Shown one piece after another: positions 27,201-35,688 of a stretch of 64,000 nt of DNA. Position 1 is the first letter of the stretch, and each line of letters begins with the position of its first letter. The notes beneath the pieces are model-generated. The model was given only the letters and a program-made list of their open reading frames with translations, had not been told where the DNA came from and did no database searches. This DNA comes from Sediminihabitans luteus (GTDB lineage Bacteria; Actinomycetota; Actinomycetes; Actinomycetales; Cellulomonadaceae). A program made the translations under genes and the position numbers. The DNA lies in contig NZ_PGFE01000001.1 of the NCBI RefSeq assembly GCF_002797595.1, forward strand, positions 496,001-560,000. Reading direction: 5' to 3'.

Positions 27201-27758
27201 GTCGCTCGTCTTGTCGGCGACGCGCTCGAAGTAGACGCCCGGCGAGCGGACGAGCTGCGAGACGACGACGCGCTCGGTGCCGTTGATGATGAACGTGCCA
27301 CGCGCCGTCATGAGCGGGAAGTCGCCCATGAACACCGTCTGGCTCTTGATCTCACCGGTCGTGTAGTTGACGAACTCGGCGGTCACGAACAGCGGGGCCG
27401 CGTAGGTGAAGTCCTTCTCCTTGCACTCGTCCGCCGTGTACTTCGGCGGCTCGAAGCGGTGGTCCGAGAAGGAGAGCGACATGGAGGAGCCGAAGTCCTC
27501 GATCGGGGAGATCTCCTCGAAGATCTCCTCGAGGCCCGAGGTCGTCGGGACGTCCTGCCGGCCCGACGAGTTCGCGGCCTCGACGCGCGAGCGCCAGGCG
27601 GCGTTGCCGAGCAGCCAGTCGAAGCTCTCGGTCTGGAGGCCGAGGAGGTCGGGCACCTCGAGGGGCTCGAAGATCCTGGCGAAGGAGAGGCGACGGGATG
27701 CGGTGCGGTTCGCGATGGCGTCGGCGGACGGAGCAGAAGGGGTGCGCGAGGCAGCCAA
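24246..27758 (-). CDS. rpoB: RNA polymerase beta subunit
   Basis: RpoB forms the active-site cleft with RpoC. The TTG at 27758, preceded by AAGGA at 6 nt, gives a 1170-residue protein starting [28 protein letters not shown], the usual actinobacterial layout. The frame is open further upstream, but that part is not conserved in character and would contain the ribosome-binding site. The rifampicin region reads [20 protein letters not shown] with wild-type residues. A consensus promoter lies about 150 nt upstream. Confidence 0.98.
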   Translation of the reverse strand: MAASRTPSAPSADAIANRTASRRLSFARIFEPLEVPDLLGLQTESFDWLLGNAAWRSRVEAANSSGRQDVPTTSGLEEIFEEISPIEDFGSSMSLSFSDHRFEPPKYTADECKEKDFTYAAPLFVTAEFVNYTTGEIKSQTVFMGDFPLMTARGTFIINGTERVVVSQLVRSPGVYFERVADKTSDKDIFSAKIIPSRGAWLEFEIDKRDAVGVRVDRKRKQPVTVLLKALGLTEAAIREEFADFPSILDTLEKDHVHTEEEALVDLYRKIRPGEPPTVEAGRSLLENFYFNPKRYDLAKVGRYKANKKLGVDAAIDDSTLSVGDIVATIKYLVSLHADRTTMDGTKNGEAVEVRVETDDIDHFGNRRIRAVGELIQNQVRTGLSRMERVVRERMTTQDVEAITPQTLINIRPVVASIKEFFGTSQLSQFMDQNNPLAGLTHKRRLSALGPGGLSRDRAGMEVRDVHPSHYGRMCPIETPEGPNIGLIGSLASYGRINPFGFIETPYRKVVAGKVTDEVQYLTADDEDRYVIAQANQALNADGSFVDDRVLVRTKGGEVDIIPGTAVDFMDVSPRQMVSVATALIPFLEHDDANRALMGANMQRQAVPLVRSEAPLVGTGMERRAAVDAGDVIVATKAGVVTEVSADLILVANDDGTTGSYRAAKFRRSNQGTSYNQRVLVDEGARVEVGSVLADGPATDDGELALGRNLMVAFMSWEGHNYEDAIILSQRLVQDDILSSIHIEEHEVDARDTKLGPEEITRDIPNVSEEVLADLDERGVIRIGAEVGAGDVLVGKVTPKGETELTPEERLLRAIFGEKAREVRDTSLKVPHGESGTVIGVREFNREDGDELPAGVNQLVRVYIAQRRKITDGDKLAGRHGNKGVISKILPVEDMPFLADGTPVDVILNPLGVPGRMNVGQVLETHLGWIAKQGWDVELAEGDDLSWKDDLPAVAAKSEPGRPVATPVFDGLQENALSGLFTATLPNRDGERMVKGDGKARLFDGRSGEPFPEPVSVGYMYILKLHHLVDDKIHARSTGPYSMITQQPLGGKAQFGGQRFGEMEVWALEAYGAAYTLQELLTIKSDDVPGRVKVYEAIVKGENIPDSGIPESFKVLLKEMQSLCLNVEVLSSDGTQIEMRESDDEVYRAAEELGIDLSRRPNAASSVDEI

Positions 27759-28190
27759 GAGGGGTCCTTCCCTGCAGATCGATGGCACGCTGTACGCTGC
27801 GTGGCTGCAGGGTCTCTTCCGCCTGGGCCGCCTGGGGTGCACGATGGACGCACGACAGGCGAGGAGAGACGGGGACGAGGGGCCGAGGGCGCACGCGAGC
27901 GCAAAGCGTTAGCATACCCGGTCAGCGCAAGACTGTCCAGCACGTGGATGCTCGTCCCGCGCCGCCACCCCAGGGGTGACGAGGACGGGTCGTTCGCACG
28001 CGCTGCACCGCCGCGCACCGACCGGTGCGGACGTCTTCTCGGTGGCCGCCATTTGCCGCCCAAGAACACTCCCGCCCCGGGACGCACCACCCGCCGTCCG
28101 ACGTCGCCGCCGGGCCGCAGGTCGCACGCGAGGGCGGGCGACAACTACGAGGAGCGCGAGGCGCTCCGTGGAGAAACATGCCACAGGCCG
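27759..28190. other. rpoB leader and upstream region
   Basis: No gene is supported. The region holds the rpoB promoter at 27911-27939 and a leader of about 146 nt. The remaining 250 nt up to the rplL terminator show nothing I can name. Confidence 0.6.
27911..27939 (-). promoter_or_regulatory. rpoB promoter
   Basis: On the minus strand TGGACA (27939-27934) and TATGCT (27916-27911) are exactly 17 nt apart, a near-consensus housekeeping promoter. It lies after the rplL terminator, so rpoBC can be transcribed independently of rplJL. Confidence 0.75.
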
Positions 28191-28226
28191 GACGAGGCCC
28201 GCACCCCGAAGGGTGCGGGCCTCGTC
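28191..28226 (-). terminator. rplJL terminator
   Basis: A perfect 16-bp stem (28191-28206 with 28211-28226) closed by a CGAA tetraloop lies about 63 nt after the rplL stop. No T-run follows. It separates rplJL from rpoBC. Confidence 0.85.
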
Positions 28227-28289
28227 GCCTGGTGACGGGAACGTCGCGGCGGGGCCGCGTATTCCGTCAGGGTCGCCCGAAGGCGGAGG

Positions 28290-28679
28290 TCACTTGAGCG
28301 TGACGGTGGCGCCGGCGCCCTCGAGGGCAGCCTTGGCCTTCTCCGCGGTCTCCTTGTTGGCGCCCTCGATGACGGGCTTGGGAGCGCCGTCGACGAGGTC
28401 CTTCGCCTCCTTGAGGCCGAGGCTCGTGAGGGCGCGCACCTCCTTGATGACCTGGATCTTCTTGTCGCCGGCAGCCTCGAGGATGACGTCGAACTCGTCC
28501 TTCTCCTCCTCGGCCTCAGCGGCGGCGCCGCCACCGGCAGCGGCGGGGGCAGCAGCGGCCACGGGGGCAGCAGCGGTGACCTCGAAGGTCTCCTCGAAGG
28601 CCTTCACGAAGTCGGAGAGCTCGATGAGGGTGAGCTCCTTGAAAGCGTCGAGCAGCTCGTCGGTGCTGAGCTTCGCCAT
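28290..28679 (-). CDS. rplL: 50S ribosomal protein L7/L12
   Basis: L7/L12 forms the mobile stalk that recruits translation GTPases. The 129-residue product has the N-terminal dimerisation helices, an Ala/Gly/Pro hinge (about residues 35-60) and the C-terminal domain ending in the conserved [14 protein letters not shown]. It follows rplJ by 123 nt, and a short GC hairpin in that gap may tune the high rplL to rplJ ratio that the ribosome needs. Confidence 0.98.
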   Translation of the reverse strand: MAKLSTDELLDAFKELTLIELSDFVKAFEETFEVTAAAPVAAAAPAAAGGGAAAEAEEEKDEFDVILEAAGDKKIQVIKEVRALTSLGLKEAKDLVDGAPKPVIEGANKETAEKAKAALEGAGATVTLK

Positions 28680-28802
28680 GATGGCGTTCCTTTCGGTTGG
28701 TGCTGGTCGTCGGCCCGGGACCGGGCCCGCACGAAGCAGGGTGTGGATCAGGTGATGACAGCGAGTGCCGCACGAACTCGACGGGGCGGGGCCCCGACGC
28801 GA

Positions 28803-29333
28803 TCAGGCTGCGGCGCTCTCCGACTCCTGCTTCTGACGCAGGGCATCGATCGTGCGCACGGCCTGGGCCGTGGGCGCCGTGAACAGGTAAGCCGCCTGGT
28901 ACAGCTTGCCCTTGAAAGCGCCGGCCAGCTTGGCCAGCAGCACCTCGCGGGACTCGAGGTCCGCGAGCTTGGTGATCTCCTCAGTGGTCAGGGGGCGCCC
29001 GTCGAGGACACCGCCCTTGATGACCAGTGCGGGGTTCGCCTTGGCGAAGTCACGCAGACCCTTGGCAGCCTCGACCGGGTCACCGGTCACGAAGGCGATC
29101 GCCGAGGGGCCCTCGAGGCTGGCGTCGAGACCCTCGACACCTGCCTCCTTGGCCGCGATGGACGTCAGCGTGTTCTTCACCACGGCGTAGGTTGCGTTGC
29201 CGCTGAGCGACCGACGCAGCTGCTTGAGCTGCGCGACGGTGAGCCCGCGGTACTCGGTCAGCACGGCCGCGTTCGACTCGCGGAACTTGTCCGAGAGCTC
29301 TGCGACTGCGGCTGCCTTGTCCGGCCTCGCCAT
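28803..29333 (-). CDS. rplJ: 50S ribosomal protein L10
   Basis: L10 anchors L7/L12 dimers to 23S rRNA. ATG at 29333 gives 176 residues starting [20 protein letters not shown]; the frame is open upstream but runs into the leader hairpins. The core [19 protein letters not shown] is typical. It is preceded by an L10-leader-like structure with a T-tract terminator, so autoregulation by the L10-L12 complex is likely. Confidence 0.98.
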   Translation of the reverse strand: MARPDKAAAVAELSDKFRESNAAVLTEYRGLTVAQLKQLRRSLSGNATYAVVKNTLTSIAAKEAGVEGLDASLEGPSAIAFVTGDPVEAAKGLRDFAKANPALVIKGGVLDGRPLTTEEITKLADLESREVLLAKLAGAFKGKLYQAAYLFTAPTAQAVRTIDALRQKQESESAAA

Positions 29334-29399
29334 GGCAATCCTTCCAGTGGTGGTGCCGCCGGCGCCCCGAGGCGGAGCCTCGTGGCGTACCGTCCCGGG

Positions 29400-29512
29400 C
29401 AAAGAAAAAGAGCCCCGCGCAGGCGGGGCTCTCAACGCCGCACGGAGAACCGTGCAGTCTCGGGAACATCACCTGCGCTGGTCTCCGCTGCTGCGGAACT
29501 TCGGTCGATCCC
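29400..29512 (-). promoter_or_regulatory. L10 leader (rplJ autoregulatory leader)
   Basis: On the minus strand the leader contains an AGACC...GCAGGTG segment typical of the L10-binding element, then a GCACGG/CCGTGC hairpin near 29440-29455, then the intrinsic terminator at 29401-29432. This arrangement fits the known ribosomal protein L10 leader, where L10(L12)4 binding favours premature termination. The match is by eye. Confidence 0.65.
29401..29432 (-). terminator. T-tract attenuator in the rplJ leader
   Basis: A 10-bp stem (29409-29418 with 29423-29432, loop GCAG) is followed on the minus strand by TTTTTCTTT. It is the only hairpin in this window with a classical T-run, and it lies 68 nt upstream of rplJ, which argues for conditional termination. 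Confidence 0.8.
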
Positions 29513-29569
29513 GCTCCGGGCACAGGCTCGGGGCACGATCGGACGACCGGCGGTCTTGGGTACCGGACC

Positions 29570-29598
29570 ACTGTACGCGACGCGGGAGCGAGGACCAA
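29570..29598 (-). promoter_or_regulatory. rplJL promoter
   Basis: TTGGTC (29598-29593) and TACAGT (29575-29570) on the minus strand are 17 nt apart. The -10 region is part of a 16-bp sequence (plus strand 29565-29580) identical to the tRNA-Trp promoter core. Transcription would start near 29563, about 230 nt before rplJ. Confidence 0.6.
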
Positions 29599-29626
29599 AT
29601 CCCGGCCGGGGCCCCGGATCGCGGGG

Positions 29627-32260
29627 CTAGCGCACCACGGGGGCGAAGCACACGAGCGGCACCGGGTCCTGCGCGAGCGCGAGCGCGTCGGCGAGCGCGA
29701 CCTCGGGCGAGCCGGTGCGCCGCAGGCTCTCGTGCAGCGCGGGCATGAGCTCGAGCGCCTCGGCGTCGCTCAGCGGCGCGAGGGCCGAGACCACGGCGCG
29801 TGCGCCGAGCCGCAGGAGCACCTGCGTCAGGCCCAGCACCTCTCCCCCGACCCGCGTCGTGACCGCGCCCGTCTCGCACGCCGAGAGCACGACGACGCTC
29901 CCCCGCAGGGGCACCTGCTCGAGCTCGTGCGCGAACAGCGGACCGTCGGCGAGCCGGATCGACGAGAACAACGGGTTGTCCTCCTCGTGGCTCCCGTGCG
30001 CCGCGACGTGCACCACCGCGCGGCCAGCGACGCCCTCGGTCGCCGCCGCGCACGTCGCCGCGTCCCCCGCGAGCACCTCCGCGCCCGGCCACCGCGCCGC
30101 GACCCGCTCGACCTCCTCCTCGGCGCAGCGCAGTCCCGGCCCCGCGAGCGCGAGCACCCCGCCGTGGTCGGACGGCGCCCCGCCCGCCGCGCCGTCCACG
30201 AGCGGGTCCACGAGGGACGACGCGTCCAGGAGGGTCGCGTCGACCCACGAGTTGACGCTCGTGCGCAGGCCCGCGCGCGACGGCAGCGACGACCACGGCA
30301 CGCCGAGCAGGTCGCCGCGCGCGACGACGTGCAGCGCGCCCGGGACGTCGAGCGGCACGAGCAGCGTGTCGTCGAGGGCGGCGAGCGAGCGCCGCAGCGA
30401 CGCGCGCACCGCCCGCCGCATCTCGACGGGCAGCAGTCCGTTCGCCACGTGCGCGAGGTCCGACCGCACGCGCAGCACGCGCTCGCGCACCTCGTCGATC
30501 GGGGCGAGCCGCACCAGCCGTGCGCCGCGCGCACCCACCCGCACGGCGTGCACCGCACCGTCGTGCACCGCGAGGCTCACCACGACGAGGTCGCTGCCGC
30601 CCGCACGCAGCCGCTCGGCGACGTCGCGGGCGCTCGCCGGGGCCGGCACCCCGCCGTCCCCGGCGCGGTGCAGCGAGCGCAGGCGCGCGGCGTCCTCGTC
30701 CCGTCGTGCCGCGGCGACGAGCTCGAGCCGGCGGGCCGCGTCGTCCGGCGAGGCGTCGGGACCGATCTCGCGCGCCTCCTCGAGCGCGCGCCGCGCCGAG
30801 GCGAGCATCCCCGCGGCGACCGGGTCGGGGTGCGGCGAGACCGAGCCGAGCCCCGCGAAGGTCGCACGGCCCCGCTCCAGGGCGTCGAACACCGCACGGG
30901 CGCGCCCCGCGTCGAACGCGCGCTCGACGTCGAGCCGGCCGAGGTGCACGCCGTGCCGCGCCGAGGCCGTGACGCCCTCGACCGACCCGAGGTGCCCGCG
31001 GTGCTGGGCGAGCAGGCGCTGCCCGCGCCGCACCGCGCGCAGGGCCGTGCGGCGGTCGCCCGCGTCGAACGCGAGGCGCGCGCAGGCGAGCTCGAGCCGC
31101 ACGCGCACCTGGAGCGACTCGGACCGCGTGCGCGGGCGCAGCGCCCGCACACGCTCCTGCGCGGCCTCCGCGCGGCCCGAGGCCAGGTAGGCCTCCGCCT
31201 CGACGAGCTCGGCGTGCACCCGCAGGCTGCGCGCGGTGCGCGGGTCGAGCCGCACGGCCTGCGCGACGAGCCCCTGCACCGCGGCGAGCAGCGCGTCCCA
31301 CCGGGCGGGGTCGTCGGCCTGCGCGGCGCGCTCGACCTCGACCTCGGCGGCGAGCACCCCGGCCCGCACGGCCGGGACCTGGTGGTCGACGCGTGCGAAG
31401 CGGCGGGCCGCGGACGTCGCGAGCCGGGCTGCGTCGTCGAGCCGGCGCAGACCCAGGGCGCACTGGGCACGGTCGAGCTCGACGTCCGCGAGCTCGACCT
31501 CGTTGCCCTCGGCCGTGAGCAGCTCGACCGCGGTCGCGAGCGCGGCGTCGGCCTCGCGCACGAGCCCCGCCTCGAACAGCACGTAGGCGCGCCCGCGCAG
31601 CGCGACCGCCGCGGGCTGCTCGCCCGTGATCTCGGTCGCGGCGTCCATGGCCCGCAGCGCGGCCGGCAGGTCGCCCCGCAGGTAGCTCACGTAGCCCAGG
31701 TTGTGCAGGGCGCCCGCCGCGTAGACGGTGAGGCCCGCCGCGGTCGCGAGCTCCTGCGCCTCGGCGTAGTCGGCCTCGGCGCGCTCGAGCTCGCCCGCGT
31801 CCGCGAGCGCCGAGCCCCGGTTGAGGCGGAGCACGACCTGGTCCGAGACGTCGTCGTCGGGCAGGAGCGCGAGCGCCTCGTCGAACGCGGTGAGGGCGCC
31901 GGCGACGTCGCCCGTGCGCACGCGGAGCATGCCGCGCTGGCCGGCGACGACGCCCTCGAGGTCGGGGCGCCGGGCCCGGCGCGCGTGGTCGCGGGCGACG
32001 TCGAGCACCGTGCCGCTGGCGTCCATCGTGCCGCCGAGCGCGAGGGAGCACGCGGCGCGGCCCGCGAGCGCCCGCACGAGCACGGTCTGGCGGTCGTGCT
32101 CGAGCGTCGCGGCGTCGGGGGCCGCCGGGTCGGCGGCCGCACCGAGGGCGTCGAGGACCTCGTCGAATGCCTGCGCGGCGTCCGCGACCCGGGCCCGGGC
32201 GTTGAGCCCCCGGGCCCGGCCGAGCCGTTCGAGGAGCTCCTCGGTCGGCACGTGCGCCAT
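29627..32260 (-). CDS. TPR-CHAT caspase-like protease
   Basis: The 877-residue protein has no signal peptide. Residues about 1-470 are Ala/Arg-rich helical repeats of TPR type (for example GALTAFDEALALLPDDD, HNLGYVSYLRGDLPAALRAM). Residues about 540-877 form a CHAT domain, a caspase relative, with the catalytic pair intact: His755 in HVAAHG and Cys795 in VVLSACETG, plus the conserved PWSSLP (655-660). CHAT domains cleave or are cleaved in effector cascades such as the TPR-CHAT protease of type III-E CRISPR. It is last in an operon with a sigma factor, a beta-sandwich protein and an S8 protease. The substrate is unknown. Confidence 0.9.
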   Translation of the reverse strand: MAHVPTEELLERLGRARGLNARARVADAAQAFDEVLDALGAAADPAAPDAATLEHDRQTVLVRALAGRAACSLALGGTMDASGTVLDVARDHARRARRPDLEGVVAGQRGMLRVRTGDVAGALTAFDEALALLPDDDVSDQVVLRLNRGSALADAGELERAEADYAEAQELATAAGLTVYAAGALHNLGYVSYLRGDLPAALRAMDAATEITGEQPAAVALRGRAYVLFEAGLVREADAALATAVELLTAEGNEVELADVELDRAQCALGLRRLDDAARLATSAARRFARVDHQVPAVRAGVLAAEVEVERAAQADDPARWDALLAAVQGLVAQAVRLDPRTARSLRVHAELVEAEAYLASGRAEAAQERVRALRPRTRSESLQVRVRLELACARLAFDAGDRRTALRAVRRGQRLLAQHRGHLGSVEGVTASARHGVHLGRLDVERAFDAGRARAVFDALERGRATFAGLGSVSPHPDPVAAGMLASARRALEEAREIGPDASPDDAARRLELVAAARRDEDAARLRSLHRAGDGGVPAPASARDVAERLRAGGSDLVVVSLAVHDGAVHAVRVGARGARLVRLAPIDEVRERVLRVRSDLAHVANGLLPVEMRRAVRASLRRSLAALDDTLLVPLDVPGALHVVARGDLLGVPWSSLPSRAGLRTSVNSWVDATLLDASSLVDPLVDGAAGGAPSDHGGVLALAGPGLRCAEEEVERVAARWPGAEVLAGDAATCAAATEGVAGRAVVHVAAHGSHEEDNPLFSSIRLADGPLFAHELEQVPLRGSVVVLSACETGAVTTRVGGEVLGLTQVLLRLGARAVVSALAPLSDAEALELMPALHESLRRTGSPEVALADALALAQDPVPLVCFAPVVR

Positions 32261-32306
32261 CGGTCCTCCGGATGTCGGCCGGCGTGCTGGTGGGTCGGCG
32301 TCGGGG

Positions 32307-34073
32307 TCAGTCGGTCGGGGCCAGGCCCAGCACCTCCTGGACGGCGGCCCAGGCCTCGGCCACGCGGCCTGCCGCCGCGTCCACGGTATCGCGGTCCGAC
32401 CGCTCGGCGCCCGTCCCGCCCGTACGCGCCGCGAGGATGCTCGCCGCGAGCTCGCCCGCGAGCACGGGCGCCGCGAACGACGTCCCGCTCCAGGTCGCGA
32501 ACCCGCCGTCGAAGCCGTCCGGGTCGATCGTGGCGCGCACGCCGCTGCTGAGCCGGTCGGCGAGGCGGCGGCTCGGCGTCGCGGGACCGTCGAGCGTGGT
32601 GGGCATGGTGCTGATCACCGCGGCGCCGGGCCGGTCGCACGTGACCCAGGGGCCCTCGTTGCTGAACAGCGCCGTCGTGCCGTCGGGGTTGGCCGCGCCC
32701 ACCGCGAGCAGCGGCGTGCGGTCGGCGGGCACCGTGGCGCCGTCCGCCCACCGCACCTGCGGCCCGGTCCGGTCCACGTGCTGCGCGAACGCGGCGGGGA
32801 AGAGCTCGCGCGGGCTCCCGTCGTTGCCCGACGAGACGACCACGAGGACCCCGGCGCGGCGCAGACGGCGCAGGACGCCGCGCAGGCGGGCGCGACGGCC
32901 CTCCTCGGCCTGCTCGTGGTAGTACCCCGTCGCGAGGACGAGCACGTCGACGGGCTCGCACCCGTCGACGCCCGCGAGCCCGCGCCGGTGGAACTCGAGG
33001 ACGCGGCGCAGCGAGTGCGTGACGTCCCACTCGGAGACCTCGCCGCTGCCGCCGAAGGCCCGCACCGACAGGATCGTGGCGTCGGGGCACACCTGGTGCA
33101 CGACGCCCGCGATGAACGTGCCGTGGCCCGCGACCGGGTCGAGCGGCCCGACGAGCGGGTTGACGCTCAGCCCGCCGATCTCGGGGTCCTCGGCCGGGTA
33201 GCGCGGGTGCGGGAACGTGCCGAGCGGTGCGCCGTCGAGCAGCGCGTCGCGCACGACGACGCCGTGCGGGCCGTCCGTCGGCGCGTCGGGGTCGTAGGTG
33301 CCGAGCCACGGGTGGGTGCCCGTGCCCGTGTCGACCACGGCCACGACGGGCCGCCGCACGCCGTCTGCCGCGACCCACGGGGAGTCGCCGTCGGCGAGGG
33401 TGCGGCGCGGCGGTGCCCCGACGCGCGCGACGGGGGCGCGCCCGCCCCAGCCCGGCTGCCCGTACTGCTCGACGCCCTCGTAGGGCCACGGCGTGGTGAA
33501 CGGCTCGGCCGAGGGGACCACGGGGAACGGGAACAGGTGCCGGTGGGCGCGCATCACGTGGTCGAGGTGCGGCCGCTCCCCCGACCCGCCCGGCCGACGT
33601 CCGACGACGTCCCAGGCGTCCGGCTCGACGTCCGGGTCGCGCGGGCGCAGACGGACGACGAACCCGGCCGACGCGTCGTCGTCCGTGTCGTCGTCCGCGT
33701 CGTCGTCCGTGTCGTCGTCCGCGTCGTCGTCCACGGCGAGGCCCTGGCCCGCGGGGCTCCGGCGCACCAGGTCGTCCGCGTCGAGGACGACGACGTACCC
33801 GGCGTCGTCCGCGGCACGCCACACGTCCGCGAGGGGCGCGTCCCACGTCGGGTCGGCGGACTCCAGCTCGAGCGTGCCGTCGTCCTCGGCGAGCAGCGCG
33901 CGGCGCACCGCCGCGGGCAAGGTACCCGGCACGATCACGCGGTCCGCGACGTACGTCGTCGCCTGCACCTGACGGCGGCCGGGGCTGCGGCGCACCCGCT
34001 CGGGGTCGAGCGTGCGCACGGGGCGCGTCGCGCCGCGGCGGTCGGGCACGCCGTCGACTGGTCCTTCGGTCAT
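32307..34073 (-). CDS. S8 (subtilisin-like) serine protease, cytoplasmic
   Basis: The ATG at 34073, with AGGAG 5 nt upstream, gives 588 residues. The subtilase triad is present: Asp248 in VVAVVDTG, His317 in GHGTFIAG and Ser532 in SGTSFAAP, with oxyanion Asn417 in SSGND. There is no signal peptide, so it should stay in the cytoplasm, unlike most subtilases. The 240-residue N-terminal region is unlike a normal propeptide and contains a run of Asp-rich repeats at about residues 115-134. It lies between a beta-sandwich gene and the CHAT gene, suggesting a protease cascade. Its substrate is unknown. Confidence 0.92.
   Translation of the reverse strand: MTEGPVDGVPDRRGATRPVRTLDPERVRRSPGRRQVQATTYVADRVIVPGTLPAAVRRALLAEDDGTLELESADPTWDAPLADVWRAADDAGYVVVLDADDLVRRSPAGQGLAVDDDADDDTDDDADDDTDDDASAGFVVRLRPRDPDVEPDAWDVVGRRPGGSGERPHLDHVMRAHRHLFPFPVVPSAEPFTTPWPYEGVEQYGQPGWGGRAPVARVGAPPRRTLADGDSPWVAADGVRRPVVAVVDTGTGTHPWLGTYDPDAPTDGPHGVVVRDALLDGAPLGTFPHPRYPAEDPEIGGLSVNPLVGPLDPVAGHGTFIAGVVHQVCPDATILSVRAFGGSGEVSEWDVTHSLRRVLEFHRRGLAGVDGCEPVDVLVLATGYYHEQAEEGRRARLRGVLRRLRRAGVLVVVSSGNDGSPRELFPAAFAQHVDRTGPQVRWADGATVPADRTPLLAVGAANPDGTTALFSNEGPWVTCDRPGAAVISTMPTTLDGPATPSRRLADRLSSGVRATIDPDGFDGGFATWSGTSFAAPVLAGELAASILAARTGGTGAERSDRDTVDAAAGRVAEAWAAVQEVLGLAPTD
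33673..33732 (-). repeat. 12-bp tandem repeat encoding Asp-rich tract
   Basis: Five 12-bp units alternate between GCGTCGTCGTCC and GTGTCGTCGTCC (plus strand) and encode alternating DDDA and DDDT in the S8 protease. Copy-number change would keep the reading frame. The tract may bind calcium or act as an acidic linker; both are guesses. Confidence 0.85.
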
Positions 34074-34190
34074 GGTCGCTCCTGCTCGTCGTCGAGTGTC
34101 GGCGCGCCGGACGGCGGGCCGGGGCGTCCGCGCGGCCCTGGCGGACCGCACGGCTCAGGGCTGCGGGTGGTGCGGGTGCTGCGCGGGTGG

Positions 34191-34673
34191 TCAGACCTCG
34201 ACGACGGGCGTGCTCATCGCCGCCCCGCCGACGGGCCGCACGACGAGGCTCACGGGGCCGTGCGCGACCTGCGGGAACGCGAAGCGGCCGTCCTCGTCGG
34301 CGCGTCCCGGGACCACGCCGTCGGTGCTGTGCAGCTCGACGTCGACGCCCTCGCCGACGGGCGCGACCCAGCCGTCGAGGCGGACCACGGACGGGCCGGA
34401 CGCCTGGAACGTGATCATGACGGTCGTGGCGGCCGACGTGAACGTGACCGTGCGTGCGGGCACGGGCTCGGCGGAGCGCACGCCCGCGGGGTCGGTGACG
34501 ACCTCCGCGAGCTCCATGACCTCGGTCTCGAGCGCCGCGAGCGTCATCGCGAACAGGCTGCGCTCCGCGAGGCCCGGGGGGACCGGGTCGAGCAGGTCGT
34601 GGATCCGGGCGAGGTCGTCGAGGATCGCGACGTCGACGTCGTCGACCGGTCCTCGTGCGTCGTGGACGGTCAT
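34191..34673 (-). CDS. beta-sandwich (carboxypeptidase-regulatory-like) protein of the sigma/S8/CHAT operon
   Basis: This 160-residue soluble protein has a helical first half (IHDLLDPVPPGLAERSLFAMTLAALETEVMEL in pieces) and a second half that reads like a carboxypeptidase-regulatory-like or transthyretin fold (VRLDGWVAPVGEGVDVELHSTDG, then GRFAFPQVAHGPVSLVVRP). Its ATG overlaps the sigma stop (ATGA), so it is translationally coupled. That position is where anti-sigma factors often lie, so it may control the sigma factor, but no anti-sigma motif is recognised. Confidence 0.8.
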   Translation of the reverse strand: MTVHDARGPVDDVDVAILDDLARIHDLLDPVPPGLAERSLFAMTLAALETEVMELAEVVTDPAGVRSAEPVPARTVTFTSAATTVMITFQASGPSVVRLDGWVAPVGEGVDVELHSTDGVVPGRADEDGRFAFPQVAHGPVSLVVRPVGGAAMSTPVVEV

Positions 34674-35314
34674 ACCTGCCCCCAGAGGTCGTCACCGTTG
34701 TGGTCGAGGATCGTGCGCAGCTTCGCCAGGCACCGGCCGCGCGTCGAGCCGATGCTCCCGACGGGCATGCCGATCGCCTCCGCGATCGCGCGGTAGTCGG
34801 GCCGGTCGGCGCGGGCCACCAGACGCAGCAGCGTCTGGCACCGCGGTGCGAGCTCGGCGACCGCCGCCCACAGGATGCGGTCGCGCTCCGAGGTGAGGAC
34901 CTCCGCCTCGGGCCCCGGCTCACGGTCCGGCAGCTCGCGCGGGGCGCCGTCGTCCCTGTCGTCGGGCAGTGCCGTGGTGCGCGACTGCTCGCCGCGGTGC
35001 TTGCGCGTCGCCTCCCAGGCCGCACGCTTGGCCGCGACGAGGATCCACTTGAGGACCGCGTGCGGTTCCTGGATGGTCTCGACGTGCCGCACGAGCGCGA
35101 CCCACACGCCCTGCACCACGTCGTCCGCGAGGTCGTAGGGCACGCCCTGCGAGCGCACCGTGTGCCACAGCAGCGGCGTGGCCTCGCGCACGAACTCCCC
35201 GAGCGGCTCGGTGCGGCCGTCACGGTACGCGAGCACCGCTCGCGCGCCGCGGTCGCCGAGCGTCTCGGTCGGCTCCTCCCCCGTCTGGGGCGCGTCTTCT
35301 GCGAGGCGGGTCAT
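34670..35314 (-). CDS. sigma-70 family (ECF-like) RNA polymerase sigma factor
   Basis: ATG at 35314 with GAGGAG upstream gives 214 residues. Region 2 spans about residues 38-100 (FVREATPLLW...DLADDVVQGVWVALVR...AVLKWILVAAKRAAW). Region 4 spans about 150-205 (LAPRCQTLLRLVARADRPDYRAIAEAIGMPVGSIGSTRGRCLAKLR), with the helix-turn-helix clear. There is no region 1.1 or 3. It heads the operon with the beta-sandwich, S8 and CHAT genes and probably regulates them or a wider regulon. A housekeeping-type promoter precedes it. Confidence 0.92.
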   Translation of the reverse strand: MTRLAEDAPQTGEEPTETLGDRGARAVLAYRDGRTEPLGEFVREATPLLWHTVRSQGVPYDLADDVVQGVWVALVRHVETIQEPHAVLKWILVAAKRAAWEATRKHRGEQSRTTALPDDRDDGAPRELPDREPGPEAEVLTSERDRILWAAVAELAPRCQTLLRLVARADRPDYRAIAEAIGMPVGSIGSTRGRCLAKLRTILDHNGDDLWGQV

Positions 35315-35688
35315 CGGGCGGTCTCCTCGGTGAGGGCCCCCGGTCGGTGCACGGCGTGGCGGTCCGTGGCGTCGCGGGGCCGGGCGTTCGTGCCTCGAGC
35401 CTATGGCGGCGCGCTCCACAGAGCCAACGGGTCGCATGCCCCTCCTCGGGTGCGACGTCCCCGGCCCCTGCCGGCGACGCTCGCGCACCATCACCCCGGA
35501 GAGAGGGACGGGACCCGTGTCTGATACATCCCTGACGACCGGGTTCCGGGGGTACGTGGAGTCACGTAGGTCGCGGCCAGAAGCCGTGGAATCCCTCATC
35601 CCGCCCGACCCGCGGCATGCGTACCGTCAGCACGTCCCTACCATTTCACCCCCGGCGGCCGATGTCGGACGTCGGGTGAGGAGCATCC
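35315..35688. other. divergent intergenic region, sigma operon and chitinase
   Basis: These 374 nt carry the outward promoters of two divergent units. A sigma-operon promoter is proposed at 35398-35427. For the chitinase only a TACCAT at 35639-35644 is suggestive. A GGAAC element near 35545 on the minus strand could be an ECF-type -35, but I could not pair it with a convincing -10. Confidence 0.5.
35398..35427 (-). promoter_or_regulatory. promoter of the sigma/S8/CHAT operon
   Basis: TTGGCT (35427-35422) and TAGGCT (35403-35398) on the minus strand are 18 nt apart, about 84 nt before the sigma start. It resembles a housekeeping promoter, so the operon may have basal expression as well as autoregulation. 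Confidence 0.45.

Noticed and set aside
24141-28235. A 1364-codon open frame on the plus strand opposite rpoB
   Set aside because: Same reason: an antisense shadow of rpoB that also runs through the rpoB promoter and rplL terminator.
29627-32260. CHAT protein as part of a type III-E CRISPR system
   Set aside because: No CRISPR array, gRAMP or RNA gene is present; only the TPR-CHAT architecture is shared.
33673-33732. Repeat tract in the S8 gene as a phase-variation switch
   Set aside because: The 12-bp unit keeps the reading frame, so slippage would change length but not switch the gene off.
31687-35223. A 1178-codon minus-strand frame across the S8 and CHAT genes
   Set aside because: It is a second frame of the same strand, Arg/Ala/Ser-rich without motifs. 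The real genes show intact catalytic motifs and proper starts.
35540-35570. GGAACC on the minus strand as an ECF-type autoregulatory promoter of the sigma operon
   Set aside because: No convincing ECF -10 is found 15-18 nt downstream; kept only as a note in the intergenic entry.
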